From Dyella psychrodurans (GTDB lineage Bacteria; Pseudomonadota; Gammaproteobacteria; Xanthomonadales; Rhodanobacteraceae), in the NCBI RefSeq assembly GCF_003363265.1, contig NZ_QRBF01000005.1, forward strand, positions 124,001-188,000: 64,000 bases of DNA. Reading direction: 5' to 3'. Of the stretch, positions 27,932-37,925 are shown piece by piece; within the stretch, counting starts at the first letter, position 1; each line of letters begins with the position of its first letter. Under the pieces are notes generated by a model that saw only the letters and a program-made list of their open reading frames with translations, ran no database searches and was not told the DNA's origin. A program made the translations under genes and the position numbers.

Positions 27932-28840
27932 TCACACTTCGTGATGCACGGCCTCGGCGGAACGTTCAGCGGCTGCGCCGCGGCGCGGCATCAGTTCGAC
28001 CATATACATCGCGGCCAATACCAGTCCGCCACCCAGCAGCATGCGCCAGGTCAGCACGTCGCTGCCCAGCGCCACGGCGAAGGCGGCGGCGAATACAGGC
28101 TCGGTCGTCATCACGATCGCGGCGCGCGTAGCCGGCAAATGCGCCTGTGCCCAGGTCTGCATCAGCATCGCGCCTGCACCGGCAATCAACGCCATGTAGA
28201 GAACGGCCAGCCATGCGTTGCGATCGGGCGGCAACGTGGGACCGCCGTGACCGGCGGTCGCCAACAGGCACACCAGCGCAATCACCGCCATCTGCACCGC
28301 CGACAGACCGAACGCATCATCGGCACGCGACCAGCGGCCAAGCGCCACGATATGCAAACCATAGAGCAGCGCCGATGCGAGCGTGAGCCATACGCCGGTG
28401 TCGACCGAAAAACCGTTGAGCGAAAGCAACGCCAACCCCAACGTCGCCAGTCCGACCGCCAACCACACCGCGGCCGGCAAGCGTTCCCGCAACAGCACGG
28501 TGGTGAGTATCGGCGTGAAGACCACATACATCCCGGTGACAAAGCCGCTGACGCTCGGCGAGATCAACGACAGTCCCCACGTCTGCAATAACTGCCCCAC
28601 GCCATACAGCGCACCCAGCGCGATACCGCGAAGCAGCTGTTTGCGTCCCAGGCGTGCCACATGCCGATGAAACAAGGCAAACATCGCCACCGCCGCGACG
28701 ATGAAGCGCACGGCAAGAAAATCCGCCACCGGCATGCGACCCACGACATCCTTGATCAGGACAAAGGTGGAACCCCACACCGCCGTCATCACCAGCAGAC
28801 CGATCGTCGCCAGCGTGCCTATACGCGAGGCAGCCGTCAT
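27932..28840 (-). CDS. EamA/DMT-family transporter
   Basis: A 302-residue protein with about ten helices in two EamA repeats: TAVWGSTFVLIKDVVGRMPVADFLAVRF in the first half and VMTTEPVFAAAFAVALGSDVLTWRMLLGGGLVLAAM in the second. It probably exports a metabolite; the substrate is unknown. The ATG at 28840 overlaps the glycosyltransferase stop by four bases (ATGA), so the two genes are co-translated. Only distantly similar to the EamA protein of the ArgG-like operon, and its GC content is normal. Confidence 0.88.
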   Translation of the reverse strand: MTAASRIGTLATIGLLVMTAVWGSTFVLIKDVVGRMPVADFLAVRFIVAAVAMFALFHRHVARLGRKQLLRGIALGALYGVGQLLQTWGLSLISPSVSGFVTGMYVVFTPILTTVLLRERLPAAVWLAVGLATLGLALLSLNGFSVDTGVWLTLASALLYGLHIVALGRWSRADDAFGLSAVQMAVIALVCLLATAGHGGPTLPPDRNAWLAVLYMALIAGAGAMLMQTWAQAHLPATRAAIVMTTEPVFAAAFAVALGSDVLTWRMLLGGGLVLAAMYMVELMPRRGAAAERSAEAVHHEV

Positions 28841-29709
28841 CGTTTGGCCATCCGATACCACTGCCCCGGAATCTGCAACAGGAAGTGCGCCCACAGCCCC
28901 AACCAAACCGTGGCCGCCACATGCGGCCTTTGCGCCGCCGGATCGAACTTGCGGAACCAGCGCCACATGCCCCGATGTTTGTGGTAGCTCACAAACACCG
29001 GACGATGCCGGCTCGAACCGCCCTTTCCATGCAGCACGCGGACATCGCCAGCCAGCAACACGCGCCATCCTCCGTCGCGCGCGCGCCTGCAGATATCGAG
29101 ATCTTCGCAATGCAGGAAATACTTTTCGTCGAAGCCGTTGAGCCACTCGAACACGCGGCGCGGCATCAACATCACCGCACCGGAGATCGCCTCGGCCTCG
29201 ACCACGTGATCGGGCATGCTGCCGTCGATGTTCACGCCTTCATCGTTGCGCTTGAACAGGGTGGAAAGCGCACGCGCCATGACGGGATCGCGCCGATACG
29301 ACGCCGGATCGGGCACGCCCTTCGCATCGCATACCACTGCGCCAATGACGCCCACCTTGGGCTCGGTAGCCAGCACGGCAAGCAATCGCTGCAGTGCGGA
29401 TTCCTCCAGCAGGCAATCGGGATTGAGTATCAGCAATGCCTGCCCATGCGCCTGCGCCACCGCACGATTGATGGCTGGACCGAAGCCCAGATTGGCATGG
29501 TTGTAGATCACCTTGAGCCGCTGATCCTTCTCGCGCGCACGCGCAATCGCCTGCGGCACGCCGTCGCCGGATTTGTTGTCGATCAGCAGCAATTCGAGCG
29601 GCGTCGAACACGCCAGCACGCTGTTCACGCAGTCGCGCAGACTGGGACCGCTGTCGGCAGAGACAACGATGACGGTGAGCGCCGGTGTAGCGGTATCGAG
29701 TGCTGACAT
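28837..29709 (-). CDS. Family 2 glycosyltransferase (rhamnosyltransferase type)
   Basis: A 290-residue GT-A fold enzyme: LTVIVVSADSGPSLRDCVNSVL, then LLLIDNKSGDG, NLGFGPAINRAVAQA and ILNPDCLLEE (the DXD-type metal site), and the late FDEKYFLHCEDLDICRRARDGGW segment typical of the rhamnosyltransferase-like branch. It lacks transmembrane helices apart from a weak hydrophobic C-terminus. It probably acts on a cell-surface glycan. It is coupled to the EamA gene downstream, and a short damaged copy of its middle part exists at 17929-17999. Confidence 0.87.
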   Translation of the reverse strand: MSALDTATPALTVIVVSADSGPSLRDCVNSVLACSTPLELLLIDNKSGDGVPQAIARAREKDQRLKVIYNHANLGFGPAINRAVAQAHGQALLILNPDCLLEESALQRLLAVLATEPKVGVIGAVVCDAKGVPDPASYRRDPVMARALSTLFKRNDEGVNIDGSMPDHVVEAEAISGAVMLMPRRVFEWLNGFDEKYFLHCEDLDICRRARDGGWRVLLAGDVRVLHGKGGSSRHRPVFVSYHKHRGMWRWFRKFDPAAQRPHVAATVWLGLWAHFLLQIPGQWYRMAKR

Positions 29710-29758
29710 GATGACCTTGCGACGATGGACACGACGAGCGAGTCAAACAAAACCTTGT

Positions 29759-30541
29759 CTATTCCTCGACCTGATCCTGGCCGAGCACATGCGAGAGGGC
29801 CAGCGGTGCCATGTCCTCGCCACGTGTGAGCCACGCTTCTTGTGCATGCCAACCGTAAAGCTGCCAGCCACGCAGCCGGTATTGCCTGTCGTGGGCGCGA
29901 TCGTACAGCACAATGCCACGTCCGGCGGCGATCGGGAACGCCAGCCATCGCTGCCCCGGCGCCACGGAAACCTGGGGTTCGACATTTTCGACCCTGGTAT
30001 GCTCCCCGATACGCCAGCTGCGCTCTGCAGTCCATGCCAGATCGGCGCGCGCGTGAAGATCGGTATCTTCCAGCCTAGTCCAGACAGGCGGTGAAACTTC
30101 GATGATGACGGCCGCAGGTCCAATCGGCGCCAACGCCATCTCATGCCACTCGGGCGATTCGGCGGCCAGCGCCACGCTGCGCAGCGGCTTGCGATCCTGC
30201 CACGATTCCAGCAGCACCAGCAGCGAAAAACCAAGCAAAGCCACCAGCAACGTCAACGTGAGTCCAAGCGCATGACCGCCGAGAGCACGATAACTGGCGA
30301 TCAGCAAGCCCGCCAATCCCCAGCGCAATGCGCGTCGAATGATGCCGCTGTAGGGCCGCAGGCGTGGTACCTGCGCCCATTGTGTCGTGGCAAGCGCCAG
30401 CAGCAATGGCAAGTCGATCCACCATGGCAGGCACGCAAGCAACAAGGCCCATGCGATGACCCACAACCAACGGGGCCATCGACGCAATGGGGCTGGACTC
30501 AGCCGCACCACACCCTTGCGTTGCGGAACATGCGCATCCAC
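29759..30541 (-). CDS. Hypothetical membrane protein
   Basis: A 260-residue protein with several hydrophobic segments in its first 110 residues ([50 protein letters not shown]) followed by a soluble C-terminal half rich in Trp and Arg. No domain recognised. The ATG at 30541 overlaps purL by 43 bases, which is unusual; GTG codons at 30511 and 30508, closer to the purL stop, are possible alternative starts. It lies between purL and the glycosyltransferase on the same strand. Confidence 0.65.
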   Translation of the reverse strand: MDAHVPQRKGVVRLSPAPLRRWPRWLWVIAWALLLACLPWWIDLPLLLALATTQWAQVPRLRPYSGIIRRALRWGLAGLLIASYRALGGHALGLTLTLLVALLGFSLLVLLESWQDRKPLRSVALAAESPEWHEMALAPIGPAAVIIEVSPPVWTRLEDTDLHARADLAWTAERSWRIGEHTRVENVEPQVSVAPGQRWLAFPIAAGRGIVLYDRAHDRQYRLRGWQLYGWHAQEAWLTRGEDMAPLALSHVLGQDQVEE

Positions 30542-33500
30542 GGCGAATCCTCGCCCCAGGTTTCCGGATGCCAGCTCATCTGCACGCTGCGGAACACGCG
30601 CTCGGGATGTGGCATCAGGATCGTCACGCGGCCGTCGGCCGCGGTGAAGCCCGCAAGGCCACCCGGCGAACCGTTCGGGTTAAGCGGATAGTTTTCGGTG
30701 GGCTTGCCGCGATTGTCGACGAAGCGCACCGCGCTTCCCGATTTGGCCGGGCTGCATGTCTGCGGGAAGCTCACGCGCCCTTCACCATGCGCCACCACCA
30801 CGGGAATGCGCGAACCGGCCATGCCCTTGAAGAAGACGCTCGGCGAATCGAGCACTTCAAGCGTGGCCAGGCGCGCCTCGTATTGCTCGGACGAGTTGCG
30901 CAGGAATTTGGGCCAGTGCTGTGCGCCGGGAATGATGTCCTTGAGCTGGCTGAGCATCTGGCAGCCATTGCACACGCCCAGCGCGAAACGGCTGGGATCG
31001 GCAAAGAACGCCGCGAACTGCGCGCGTAGCTGTTCGTTGTAGAGAATCGACGTCGCCCAGCCGCGACCGGCGCCCAACACGTCGCCGTAGGAGAAACCGC
31101 CGCACGCGGCGAAGCCGCGGAAGTCGTCGAGCTTGATGCGCCCGCTGGCAAGGTCGGACATGTGCACGTCCACCGCATCGAAGCCGGCACGCGTAAAGGC
31201 CGCCGCCATTTCCACCTGGCCGTTGACGCCCTGCTCGCGCAGGACCGCCACGCGCGGACGCGCGGACCGCTTCAGATAAGGCGCGGCAATATCTTCCGCG
31301 GGATCGAAGGTCAGCTTGGGCGAAATGCCGGCGTCGGCATCGTCGATGCGCCAGGTCAATTCGGTATCGGCGCCAGTCGGGTTGTCGCGCAGGCGCTGCA
31401 TCGCGTGGCTGGTTTCATTCCACGCCTTGAAGAGCTGCGTCCAGTTCCACTTGAACAGCGTGTCACCGTTGTGGAACAGCTTGATGCCGAGCTTCTCTTT
31501 CGGGCGGCCGATGCGATGACTCATGCCGGCCAGCCCGTGCTTGACCAGCAATGCCTCGAATGCTTCACGGTTGGCGCTGGCGACCTGCATCACCGCGCCC
31601 AGTTCTTCGTTGAACAGCGCACGGAGCGCGGCTTCCGCCCAACCGTCGAGCGTGATCTCCAAACCGCAATGACCCGCGAAGGCCATTTCGAGCAGCGTGA
31701 CGATCACGCCGCCGTCGGATCGATCGTGATACGCGAGCAGCAGGCCGTTGCGATTGGCTTCCTGCACCAGATCGAACAGGGCCTTCAGATGCTTGGCATC
31801 GTCGAGATCCGGCGGCACGCCGCCGGCGCGATTGAATACTTGCGTCAGCGACGAACCGCCAATGCGCACGCGTCCCGCACCCAGATCCACCAGCCACAGA
31901 TCCGAATCGCCACGATCGAGGCGAAGTTGCGGCGTCAGCACGCGGCGCGCATCGCTCACGCGCGCGAAGCCCGTGATCACCAGCGACACCGGCGCAACGG
32001 TGCGCTGCGGCGTATCGCCGTCTTTCCACACCGTCTGCATGGACAGCGAGTCCTTGCCGACCGGAATGGAAATATCCAGCTCCGGGCACAGTTCCATGCC
32101 CACGGCCTTGACCGCGTCGAACAGCGCAGCATCTTCGCCGGGATGATTGACCGCCGCCATCCAGTTGGCCGACAGGCGCACTTCGCCCAGATCGTCGATG
32201 GGCGCAGCCGCGAGATTGGTGATGGCTTCGCCCACGGCAAGACGCGCGGCGTCGGCGCTGTTGAGCAGGGCCACCGGCGCGCGCTCGGCCATCGCCATCG
32301 CTTCACCCTTGTAGCCGTCGAAATCGAGCAGCGTGACGGCGCAGTCCGCCACCGGCACCTGCCACGGTCCGACCATCGGATCGCGCGCGCACAAACCGCC
32401 CACGGAGCGATCGCCGATGGTGATGAGGAAGCTCTTGCTGCCCACGCTCGGCAGGCGCAGCACGCGCATCAGCGCTTCGTCCAGGCCGATGCCGCTCAGG
32501 TCCGGCACCACGTCGATGCGCGGCTTGATGCGCTTGGCATCGCGATGCATGCGCGGCGGCTTGCCGAACAGCACGTCCATCGGAAGATCGATCACGCTCA
32601 AGTCGCGGCGCGGATCGGTCACGCGCAATACGCGCTCCTGCGTGGCCGTGCCGACCACGGCGTAGGGGCAGCGTTCGCGCACGCAGTACGCTTCGAATTC
32701 GGGCAGATCGGCGGTCGCGATCGCCAACACGTAGCGCTCTTGCGATTCGTTGCTCCACACCTGCATCGGCGACAGCGAGGGATCGTCGCAAGGCACCTTC
32801 GACAGATCGATCTCGCCGCCGACTCCGGCGTCGTTGAGCAATTCCGGAATCGCGTTGGACAAGCCGCCCGCGCCGACATCATGGATGCTGACGATCGGAT
32901 TGTGTTCGCCGCGCGACCAGCATGCATCGATGACCTGCTGGCAGCGACGCTCCATTTCGGCGTTGTCGCGCTGCACGGATGCGAAATCGAGTTCCGCGCT
33001 CGATGCGCCGGAGGCAACGGACGATGCCGCACCGCCACCCAGGCCGATCAGCATCGCCGGACCGCCCAGCACGATCACGGCATGGCCAGGCTGCACGTCG
33101 CGCTTCTGCACATGTTCGCGACGGATATTGGCTATACCACCCGCGATCATGATCGGTTTGTCGTATCCGCGACGTACGCCGGCTTCGCCGGTTTCATGCT
33201 CGTACGTGCGGAAATAGCCACCGAGACACGGACGGCCGAATTCGTTGTTGAACGCCGCAGCGCCAAGCGGACCATCGCGCATGATTTCGAATGCGCTGGC
33301 CATGCGCGGCGGCAGCGGACGCTCCACTTCCCACGGCTGCGGATGACCGGGAATGCGCAGATCCGACACGGAGAAACCGGCAAGACCGGCTTTGGGCTTC
33401 GCGCCGCGACCCGTCGCGCCTTCATCGCGGATTTCGCCGCCCGCGCCCGTGGCCGCACCGGGCCACGGCGCAATCGCCGTCGGATGGTTGTGCGTCTCGA

Positions 33501-34359
33501 CCTTGATGGCGTAGTCGATGCGTTCTTCGCCGGCACGCCACACGCCGTCCTGGCCACTGGTGAAGCGCTTGCCGGTGTTGCCTTCGATCACCGCTGCATT
33601 GTCTTTGTATGCAGACAACGTGTGCTCTGGCGAATGCTGATGCGTGTTCTTGATCATGGCGAACAGGCTCTTGTCCTGTTCCTGGCCATCCAGCGTCCAA
33701 CTGGCATTGAACACCTTGTGGCGGCAATGCTCGGAATTGGCCTGCGCGAACATGAAGAGCTCGGCGTCGGTCGGATCGCGACCCAGCTCGGCGTAACGCT
33801 CGGCGAGGTAATCGATCTCGTCGTCGGCCAACGCCAGACCCAGTTCGGTGTTCGCCTTGGCCAATGCCGCGCGCGGATCGTTGCCAAGCGCAATATGCAC
33901 CAGATCGCCGGGTTTGCCGGCCAGGAACAGGCCCTGCGCCTGATCGAGACTGGTGAGCACCGATTGCGTCATCGCATCGTGCAAGACCGCCAGCACGTCG
34001 TTGTAGCGCGCATCGCCTGCGGCTGGCAGACCGCTTACCTGCCAGGCCATGCCGCGCTCGACGCGGCGAACGTCGAAACCGGCGCCATGCAGAATATCGG
34101 TGGCCTTGCTGGACCACGGCGAGATCGTGCCCAGGCGCGGGACAACCCAAAGCGAAGCCGCTTCGGGTTTACCGTCCCTGGCCTCAAGCACCTCGAGCAG
34201 GCGCTTGCGCTGCTCGCCTTCCGGCGCAGCGGCGGCATCGATGAAATAGACAAACCAGCACGCCTGCACCCGAACACCGCGATGCAAAGCATCCAGGCGG
34301 GCATTAAGACGTTCCAGACGAAAAGGCGAGAGGGCGCTCTGCCCGTCGAGTGCGATCAT
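30499..34359 (-). CDS. purL: Phosphoribosylformylglycinamidine synthase
   Basis: The 1286-residue large-form PurL converts FGAR to FGAM in purine synthesis with glutamine and ATP. It has an N-terminal linker domain, two PurM-like halves ([57 protein letters not shown]) and a C-terminal glutaminase domain with the nucleophile Cys in [12 protein letters not shown] and a late HGEGRVSFP plus MPHPERVFR. Length and order match the gammaproteobacterial enzyme. No other pur genes are adjacent. Confidence 0.97.
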   Translation of the reverse strand: MIALDGQSALSPFRLERLNARLDALHRGVRVQACWFVYFIDAAAAPEGEQRKRLLEVLEARDGKPEAASLWVVPRLGTISPWSSKATDILHGAGFDVRRVERGMAWQVSGLPAAGDARYNDVLAVLHDAMTQSVLTSLDQAQGLFLAGKPGDLVHIALGNDPRAALAKANTELGLALADDEIDYLAERYAELGRDPTDAELFMFAQANSEHCRHKVFNASWTLDGQEQDKSLFAMIKNTHQHSPEHTLSAYKDNAAVIEGNTGKRFTSGQDGVWRAGEERIDYAIKVETHNHPTAIAPWPGAATGAGGEIRDEGATGRGAKPKAGLAGFSVSDLRIPGHPQPWEVERPLPPRMASAFEIMRDGPLGAAAFNNEFGRPCLGGYFRTYEHETGEAGVRRGYDKPIMIAGGIANIRREHVQKRDVQPGHAVIVLGGPAMLIGLGGGAASSVASGASSAELDFASVQRDNAEMERRCQQVIDACWSRGEHNPIVSIHDVGAGGLSNAIPELLNDAGVGGEIDLSKVPCDDPSLSPMQVWSNESQERYVLAIATADLPEFEAYCVRERCPYAVVGTATQERVLRVTDPRRDLSVIDLPMDVLFGKPPRMHRDAKRIKPRIDVVPDLSGIGLDEALMRVLRLPSVGSKSFLITIGDRSVGGLCARDPMVGPWQVPVADCAVTLLDFDGYKGEAMAMAERAPVALLNSADAARLAVGEAITNLAAAPIDDLGEVRLSANWMAAVNHPGEDAALFDAVKAVGMELCPELDISIPVGKDSLSMQTVWKDGDTPQRTVAPVSLVITGFARVSDARRVLTPQLRLDRGDSDLWLVDLGAGRVRIGGSSLTQVFNRAGGVPPDLDDAKHLKALFDLVQEANRNGLLLAYHDRSDGGVIVTLLEMAFAGHCGLEITLDGWAEAALRALFNEELGAVMQVASANREAFEALLVKHGLAGMSHRIGRPKEKLGIKLFHNGDTLFKWNWTQLFKAWNETSHAMQRLRDNPTGADTELTWRIDDADAGISPKLTFDPAEDIAAPYLKRSARPRVAVLREQGVNGQVEMAAAFTRAGFDAVDVHMSDLASGRIKLDDFRGFAACGGFSYGDVLGAGRGWATSILYNEQLRAQFAAFFADPSRFALGVCNGCQMLSQLKDIIPGAQHWPKFLRNSSEQYEARLATLEVLDSPSVFFKGMAGSRIPVVVAHGEGRVSFPQTCSPAKSGSAVRFVDNRGKPTENYPLNPNGSPGGLAGFTAADGRVTILMPHPERVFRSVQMSWHPETWGEDSPWMRMFRNARVWCG

Positions 34360-34508
34360 TGCGGGGGATAAGGCGCTAGGCGATGGATCGCGTCATTGTA
34401 CCTTAGACCCCCGCATCGGCGCTAAACGGCCCATTTCGCTTCCTCGCGCGCACGGTTGATTTGCCGCCGAAGCGACGCCATGTGCGCCCTGCAAACAAGG
34501 GCTTGCGT

Positions 34509-35372
34509 CTACATCTCATTGCGAACACGCATAAAGCGCGCGAATCTCGGCTTGCCGCCGGATGTCATCCCCTGGTACCGAAACGTCACCACGCTGCCTA
34601 TGGGCGGCGGGTTGCGGCGTTGTTCGTCGGTGAACCCCGTGCCGATGCGAAAACGCGTACCGTCGGGCATTTCCACCAGCAACGCACCCATCATCCCCGT
34701 GTACTTGCCCTTGCCGGGCACGTGCTCGACGACGCGTGCCTCGGCATCATCGAAGGGCTTGAACTTGAGCATGTCCTCGCTGCGACCGGCGTGATAGAGC
34801 GAGGTCCCACGGTGCAACACCAGACCCTCGCCGCCACCTTGCACCACCTCATCCAACTGCCGCTTCAGCTCGACCTCGCCGGCGACCTTGAATTGCCGGA
34901 CCGCCTGCACCCAGGGCACGCCCATCTGCGCGATCAGCTGCTTGAGCGCGGGAATGCGTTGATCGAATGAGCCGGGTTGCCCGGGTGCGTCGAACACCAT
35001 GTAGTGAATATGGCGCCACGCGTCGTCATCGGCAGGCTGTTGCCGGATGGTGGCCGATGCGTGATCGAACTGGCCGCGTCCGGCCCACAGTTCGCCATCC
35101 AGCGGCGTCTTGGGCCAGTGCGCCGTAAACCAGGCGGGAGGATGAATGACGCTGCCGCTGCGCGTGAGAAGCTTTTCGCCATCCCAATAACCGCGCACGC
35201 CGTCGTATTTTTCGCTCACCCAGTATTCGCTGAGCACTGCACCGGCATGATAGAGATTGGGCAACATCACCGGCGACGTCGTCGCCGACGTCGCATGAGC
35301 CGGGTTGACAGCAAGACCGATCAGAAACGGCAGCGCACGTAGCACGGCCGCCGTTCGCGCAGATTTCCGCAT
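34509..35372 (-). CDS. Exported ATP-dependent DNA ligase (LigE type)
   Basis: A 287-residue minimal ATP-dependent DNA ligase with an N-terminal signal peptide (AAVLRALPFLIGLAVNPAHA). The adenylation motif is SEKYDGVRGYWDG with Lys as the nucleophile, followed by LDGELWAGRG, EGLVLHRGTSLYHAGRSEDMLKFKPF and a short oligonucleotide-binding domain ending in RFARFMRV. No extra DNA-binding domain is present. Exported ligases of this kind are known from competent and pathogenic Proteobacteria and are thought to act on periplasmic or extracellular DNA. The ATG at 35372 is chosen over an upstream TTG. Confidence 0.88.
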   Translation of the reverse strand: MRKSARTAAVLRALPFLIGLAVNPAHATSATTSPVMLPNLYHAGAVLSEYWVSEKYDGVRGYWDGEKLLTRSGSVIHPPAWFTAHWPKTPLDGELWAGRGQFDHASATIRQQPADDDAWRHIHYMVFDAPGQPGSFDQRIPALKQLIAQMGVPWVQAVRQFKVAGEVELKRQLDEVVQGGGEGLVLHRGTSLYHAGRSEDMLKFKPFDDAEARVVEHVPGKGKYTGMMGALLVEMPDGTRFRIGTGFTDEQRRNPPPIGSVVTFRYQGMTSGGKPRFARFMRVRNEM

Positions 35373-35447
35373 GGCACATCCCTGTGTGGACCTCAACGAG
35401 GCCGGATCAGGGGCATTCTTGGGATGCGTTCACGCGGTGTCGATGGA

Positions 35448-36233
35448 TCAACCACCCGCGCCGGAGTGCTCCTTCACCGCTTCAAGCATCTGCTCAGGCG
35501 CAAGATAGCCGCCGATCTGCGTTCCATCTTCCGCGTACACGGCCGGCGTGCCGGTGACGCCGAGCTTCAGCCCCAGGTCGAACTGATCCTTCACCGGGTT
35601 ATTGCACGTCGTGGGCTTCGGATCGCGCCCCTTCTTCGCTTGGGTGAACGCGTCGTTGCGATCGCTGGCACACCAGATCGACACCATCTCGTTGTACGTC
35701 GACGTCGGCTTGCCGTCTTCACCGGTGACGCCCGAACGCGGCCATGCGAGGTATTGCACCGCGATGCCTTCCTTATTGATCGCCGCAATCTGACTGTGCA
35801 GCACGCGGCAATACGGACACGTCACGTCGGTGAATACCGTCACCGTGTACTTCGGATGTGGTGGCGCGAAGACGATGCGCTCGGACACCGGCACCTTCGC
35901 CAGCTCGGCCTTGCGATAGGTCGCCCAGGCGTCGTCGGTCAGGCTGGTGCCTTTGACGCCGTCGATCAGATCGCCATTCATCACGTACTTGCCGTCGGCG
36001 CTGACGTATACCAAGTGGCCCGATGTGATGACCTGATAGAAGCCGGGCATCGGCGCAGGGGTCACCTGATCGATCTTGGCCTTGGGTACGAGCCGCATGA
36101 TCGTCTGCCGCACGATGCTTTCGGGCGTCGACGCAGCAGGCGGCGGCACCGATACAGCGGATTGGGCGATGGCCAGACCGGCCTGGAGAGCGAGCACGCC
36201 GGAGCACAGCGTCAACCAGAATTTCTTCGACAT
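35448..36233 (-). CDS. dsbC: Thiol:disulfide interchange protein, DsbC family
   Basis: A 261-residue periplasmic protein with a signal peptide (KKFWLTLCSGVLALQAGLAIAQ). The thioredoxin-fold domain has the active-site CPYC at residues 139-142, a cis-Pro region GVTGTPAVYAEDG, and a second Cys pair (IWCASDRN, PTTCNNP). The N-terminal part of about 100 residues corresponds to the DsbC dimerisation domain. It isomerises wrong disulfides in exported proteins. The ATG at 36233 has GAGG five bases upstream. It lies 88 bases downstream of xerD on the same strand, a common gene order in gammaproteobacteria. Confidence 0.93.
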   Translation of the reverse strand: MSKKFWLTLCSGVLALQAGLAIAQSAVSVPPPAASTPESIVRQTIMRLVPKAKIDQVTPAPMPGFYQVITSGHLVYVSADGKYVMNGDLIDGVKGTSLTDDAWATYRKAELAKVPVSERIVFAPPHPKYTVTVFTDVTCPYCRVLHSQIAAINKEGIAVQYLAWPRSGVTGEDGKPTSTYNEMVSIWCASDRNDAFTQAKKGRDPKPTTCNNPVKDQFDLGLKLGVTGTPAVYAEDGTQIGGYLAPEQMLEAVKEHSGAGG

Positions 36234-36321
36234 CACAACCTCACTGCGTGCCGGCTTCATGCGAGTTCGCATACCGGGAGAGGCGGCAATTGTCGCACAT
36301 TCCCGGTACGACTCCCTGCGA

Positions 36322-37230
36322 TCAACCTCGCGGATGGTGCTGGGCGTGCAGCCTTTTCAGACCTTCCTTGGCAACCAGCGTATAAATTTGCGTGGTGCTC
36401 AACGCACTGTGACCAAGCAGCATCTGCAAGGCGCGCAGATCGGCACCGTGATTGAGCAGGTGCGTCGCAAACGAGTGCCGCAACACATGCGGCGAAATGC
36501 GCTTGGCGTTGATGCCGACCGACATCGCGTGACGCTTCACCAGGGTCCAGAACATCTGGCGGGTCATGCCCTCGCCGCGCTTGCTGAGAAACAGCGCCGC
36601 GGGTTGCCTGCCCTTGGCCAGCACCGGGCGCGACTCGGTCAGATAGGCCTGGACGCGTTCCAGCGCCACCTCGCCAACCGGCACCAGCCGGTCCTTGCCG
36701 CCCTTGCCCGTGATTCGCAGCACACCCTGGCGCGCGTTCAATGCAGAGAGAGGCAGTTCCACCAACTCCGATACGCGCAATCCCGACGCGTACATCAATT
36801 CCAGCATGGCCCGATCGCGCAATCCCAGCGTGGTGGACACATCCGGCGCATCGAGCAGTCCTTCGATCTCGCGCTCGGCCAGCGCCTTGGGCAGGCTGCG
36901 CGGCATTTTCGGACGCTCGATCAACAGCGTGGGATCGTCGAAACCCGGTTCGTCGCGCGCCAACGCGGCGTAGTAGCGGCGAAAGGCCGATTGACGACGC
37001 GCCATCGATCGCACCGCCACCGGCTGGGAGCCATGGAAGGCCGACAGGTCTTCGCGCCGCGCCGTGCGCAGTCGCCGCCCGCGCCCAGCCAGCCAGCGAG
37101 CCAGCGCTTCGAGATCGCGCCGATAGGCTTCGAGCGTGCGCTGGGCCAAACCGTCTTCCGACCAGACGCGTTCGATGAAGGCGTCGATGTCCTGCACGTC
37201 GACGTCGGCGATGCTGATGCTCTGTTTCAT
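36322..37230 (-). CDS. xerD: Tyrosine recombinase XerD
   Basis: A 302-residue tyrosine recombinase that resolves chromosome dimers at dif together with XerC. Catalytic residues are readable: Arg in YASGLRVSEL, Lys in GKGGKDRLVP, His and Arg in HVLRHSFATHLL, His in LLGHSALSTTQIYT, and the Tyr nucleophile in the same segment. The N-terminal core-binding domain covers about residues 10-100. The dsbC gene downstream supports the XerD assignment over XerC. Start at 37230; an in-frame ATG at 37248 is an alternative. Confidence 0.95.
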   Translation of the reverse strand: MKQSISIADVDVQDIDAFIERVWSEDGLAQRTLEAYRRDLEALARWLAGRGRRLRTARREDLSAFHGSQPVAVRSMARRQSAFRRYYAALARDEPGFDDPTLLIERPKMPRSLPKALAEREIEGLLDAPDVSTTLGLRDRAMLELMYASGLRVSELVELPLSALNARQGVLRITGKGGKDRLVPVGEVALERVQAYLTESRPVLAKGRQPAALFLSKRGEGMTRQMFWTLVKRHAMSVGINAKRISPHVLRHSFATHLLNHGADLRALQMLLGHSALSTTQIYTLVAKEGLKRLHAQHHPRG

Positions 37231-37274
37231 GTATGCGATGCTGGGCATTGCGCGTCCGCCATGCAAGCGATCCG

Positions 37275-37775
37275 ATGACACAAGCCCACACCACCGATGC
37301 TGCCTGCCCGCTTTGGCGCCGATTGATGGCATTGATTTACGACGTCGTCGCGGTCATCGCCATCGTGATGGTGGTGGGCCTGCTTTGCCAATTGGCGACA
37401 CAGGGCCAATTGATCGCCACGAGCGGCAAGATCCATATCGCGTGGTGGTACCAGCCTTTGCAGGCCCTGGTCGTTGCTGCGTATTTCATCGTGTCCTGGC
37501 GTCGCGGCGGGCAGACGCTGGGCATGCGGCCGTGGCGCATCCGGGTGACTACTCGCAATGGATTGCAGCCATCGCTGGCACAGACTTTCGTGCGCGTCAT
37601 CGCAGCCGCCCTGCCCTTGCTGCTGCTGTTGCTGGCGCCGGCCCTCGGTCTGCGCATGGCGCTCTCGGCCTTGGCGGTGGCTTGGAGTATCTGGTTCGCC
37701 GTGGCGTTGCTCGATCCGCGTCGCCGCGCCGTACACGACCTGGCAGCCCGCACCGAAATCCGCCGAATCGGATAG
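37275..37775 (+). CDS. RDD family membrane protein
   Basis: A 166-residue protein with three membrane segments. The RDD signature residues are in PLWRRLMALIYDVVAV near the N-terminus, GGQTLGMRPWRIRV in the middle and LLDPRRRAVHDLAARTE at the end. Function unknown; some members affect ion or stress balance. It is divergent from xerD with 44 bases between starts. The ATG at 37275 was chosen because the family begins directly before the first Arg-containing helix. Confidence 0.9.
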   Translation: MTQAHTTDAACPLWRRLMALIYDVVAVIAIVMVVGLLCQLATQGQLIATSGKIHIAWWYQPLQALVVAAYFIVSWRRGGQTLGMRPWRIRVTTRNGLQPSLAQTFVRVIAAALPLLLLLLAPALGLRMALSALAVAWSIWFAVALLDPRRRAVHDLAARTEIRRIG

Positions 37776-37925
37776 GAAAATCGGGGCCGCGGGCTCGTCA
37801 TATTTCAAAAAGACGACAACGAATCCGCAAGCCATTGATCTACAAGGGGTCAAATTCCTGACGCATTGCAGCATTACGCTGCGTATCGAGTTATCATGCA
37901 GCTTTGAACTGGCGGTCACGTTCTT

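Noticed and set aside
31162-34371. 1069-codon open frame on the plus strand
   Set aside because: It is exactly antisense to purL; the translation is His/Arg/Gln-rich with no domain, as expected from high-GC codon bias.
36322-37230. XerD as an integrase marking a mobile island
   Set aside because: Full XerD motifs, core-gene neighbours (dsbC) and no attachment-site repeats or phage genes.
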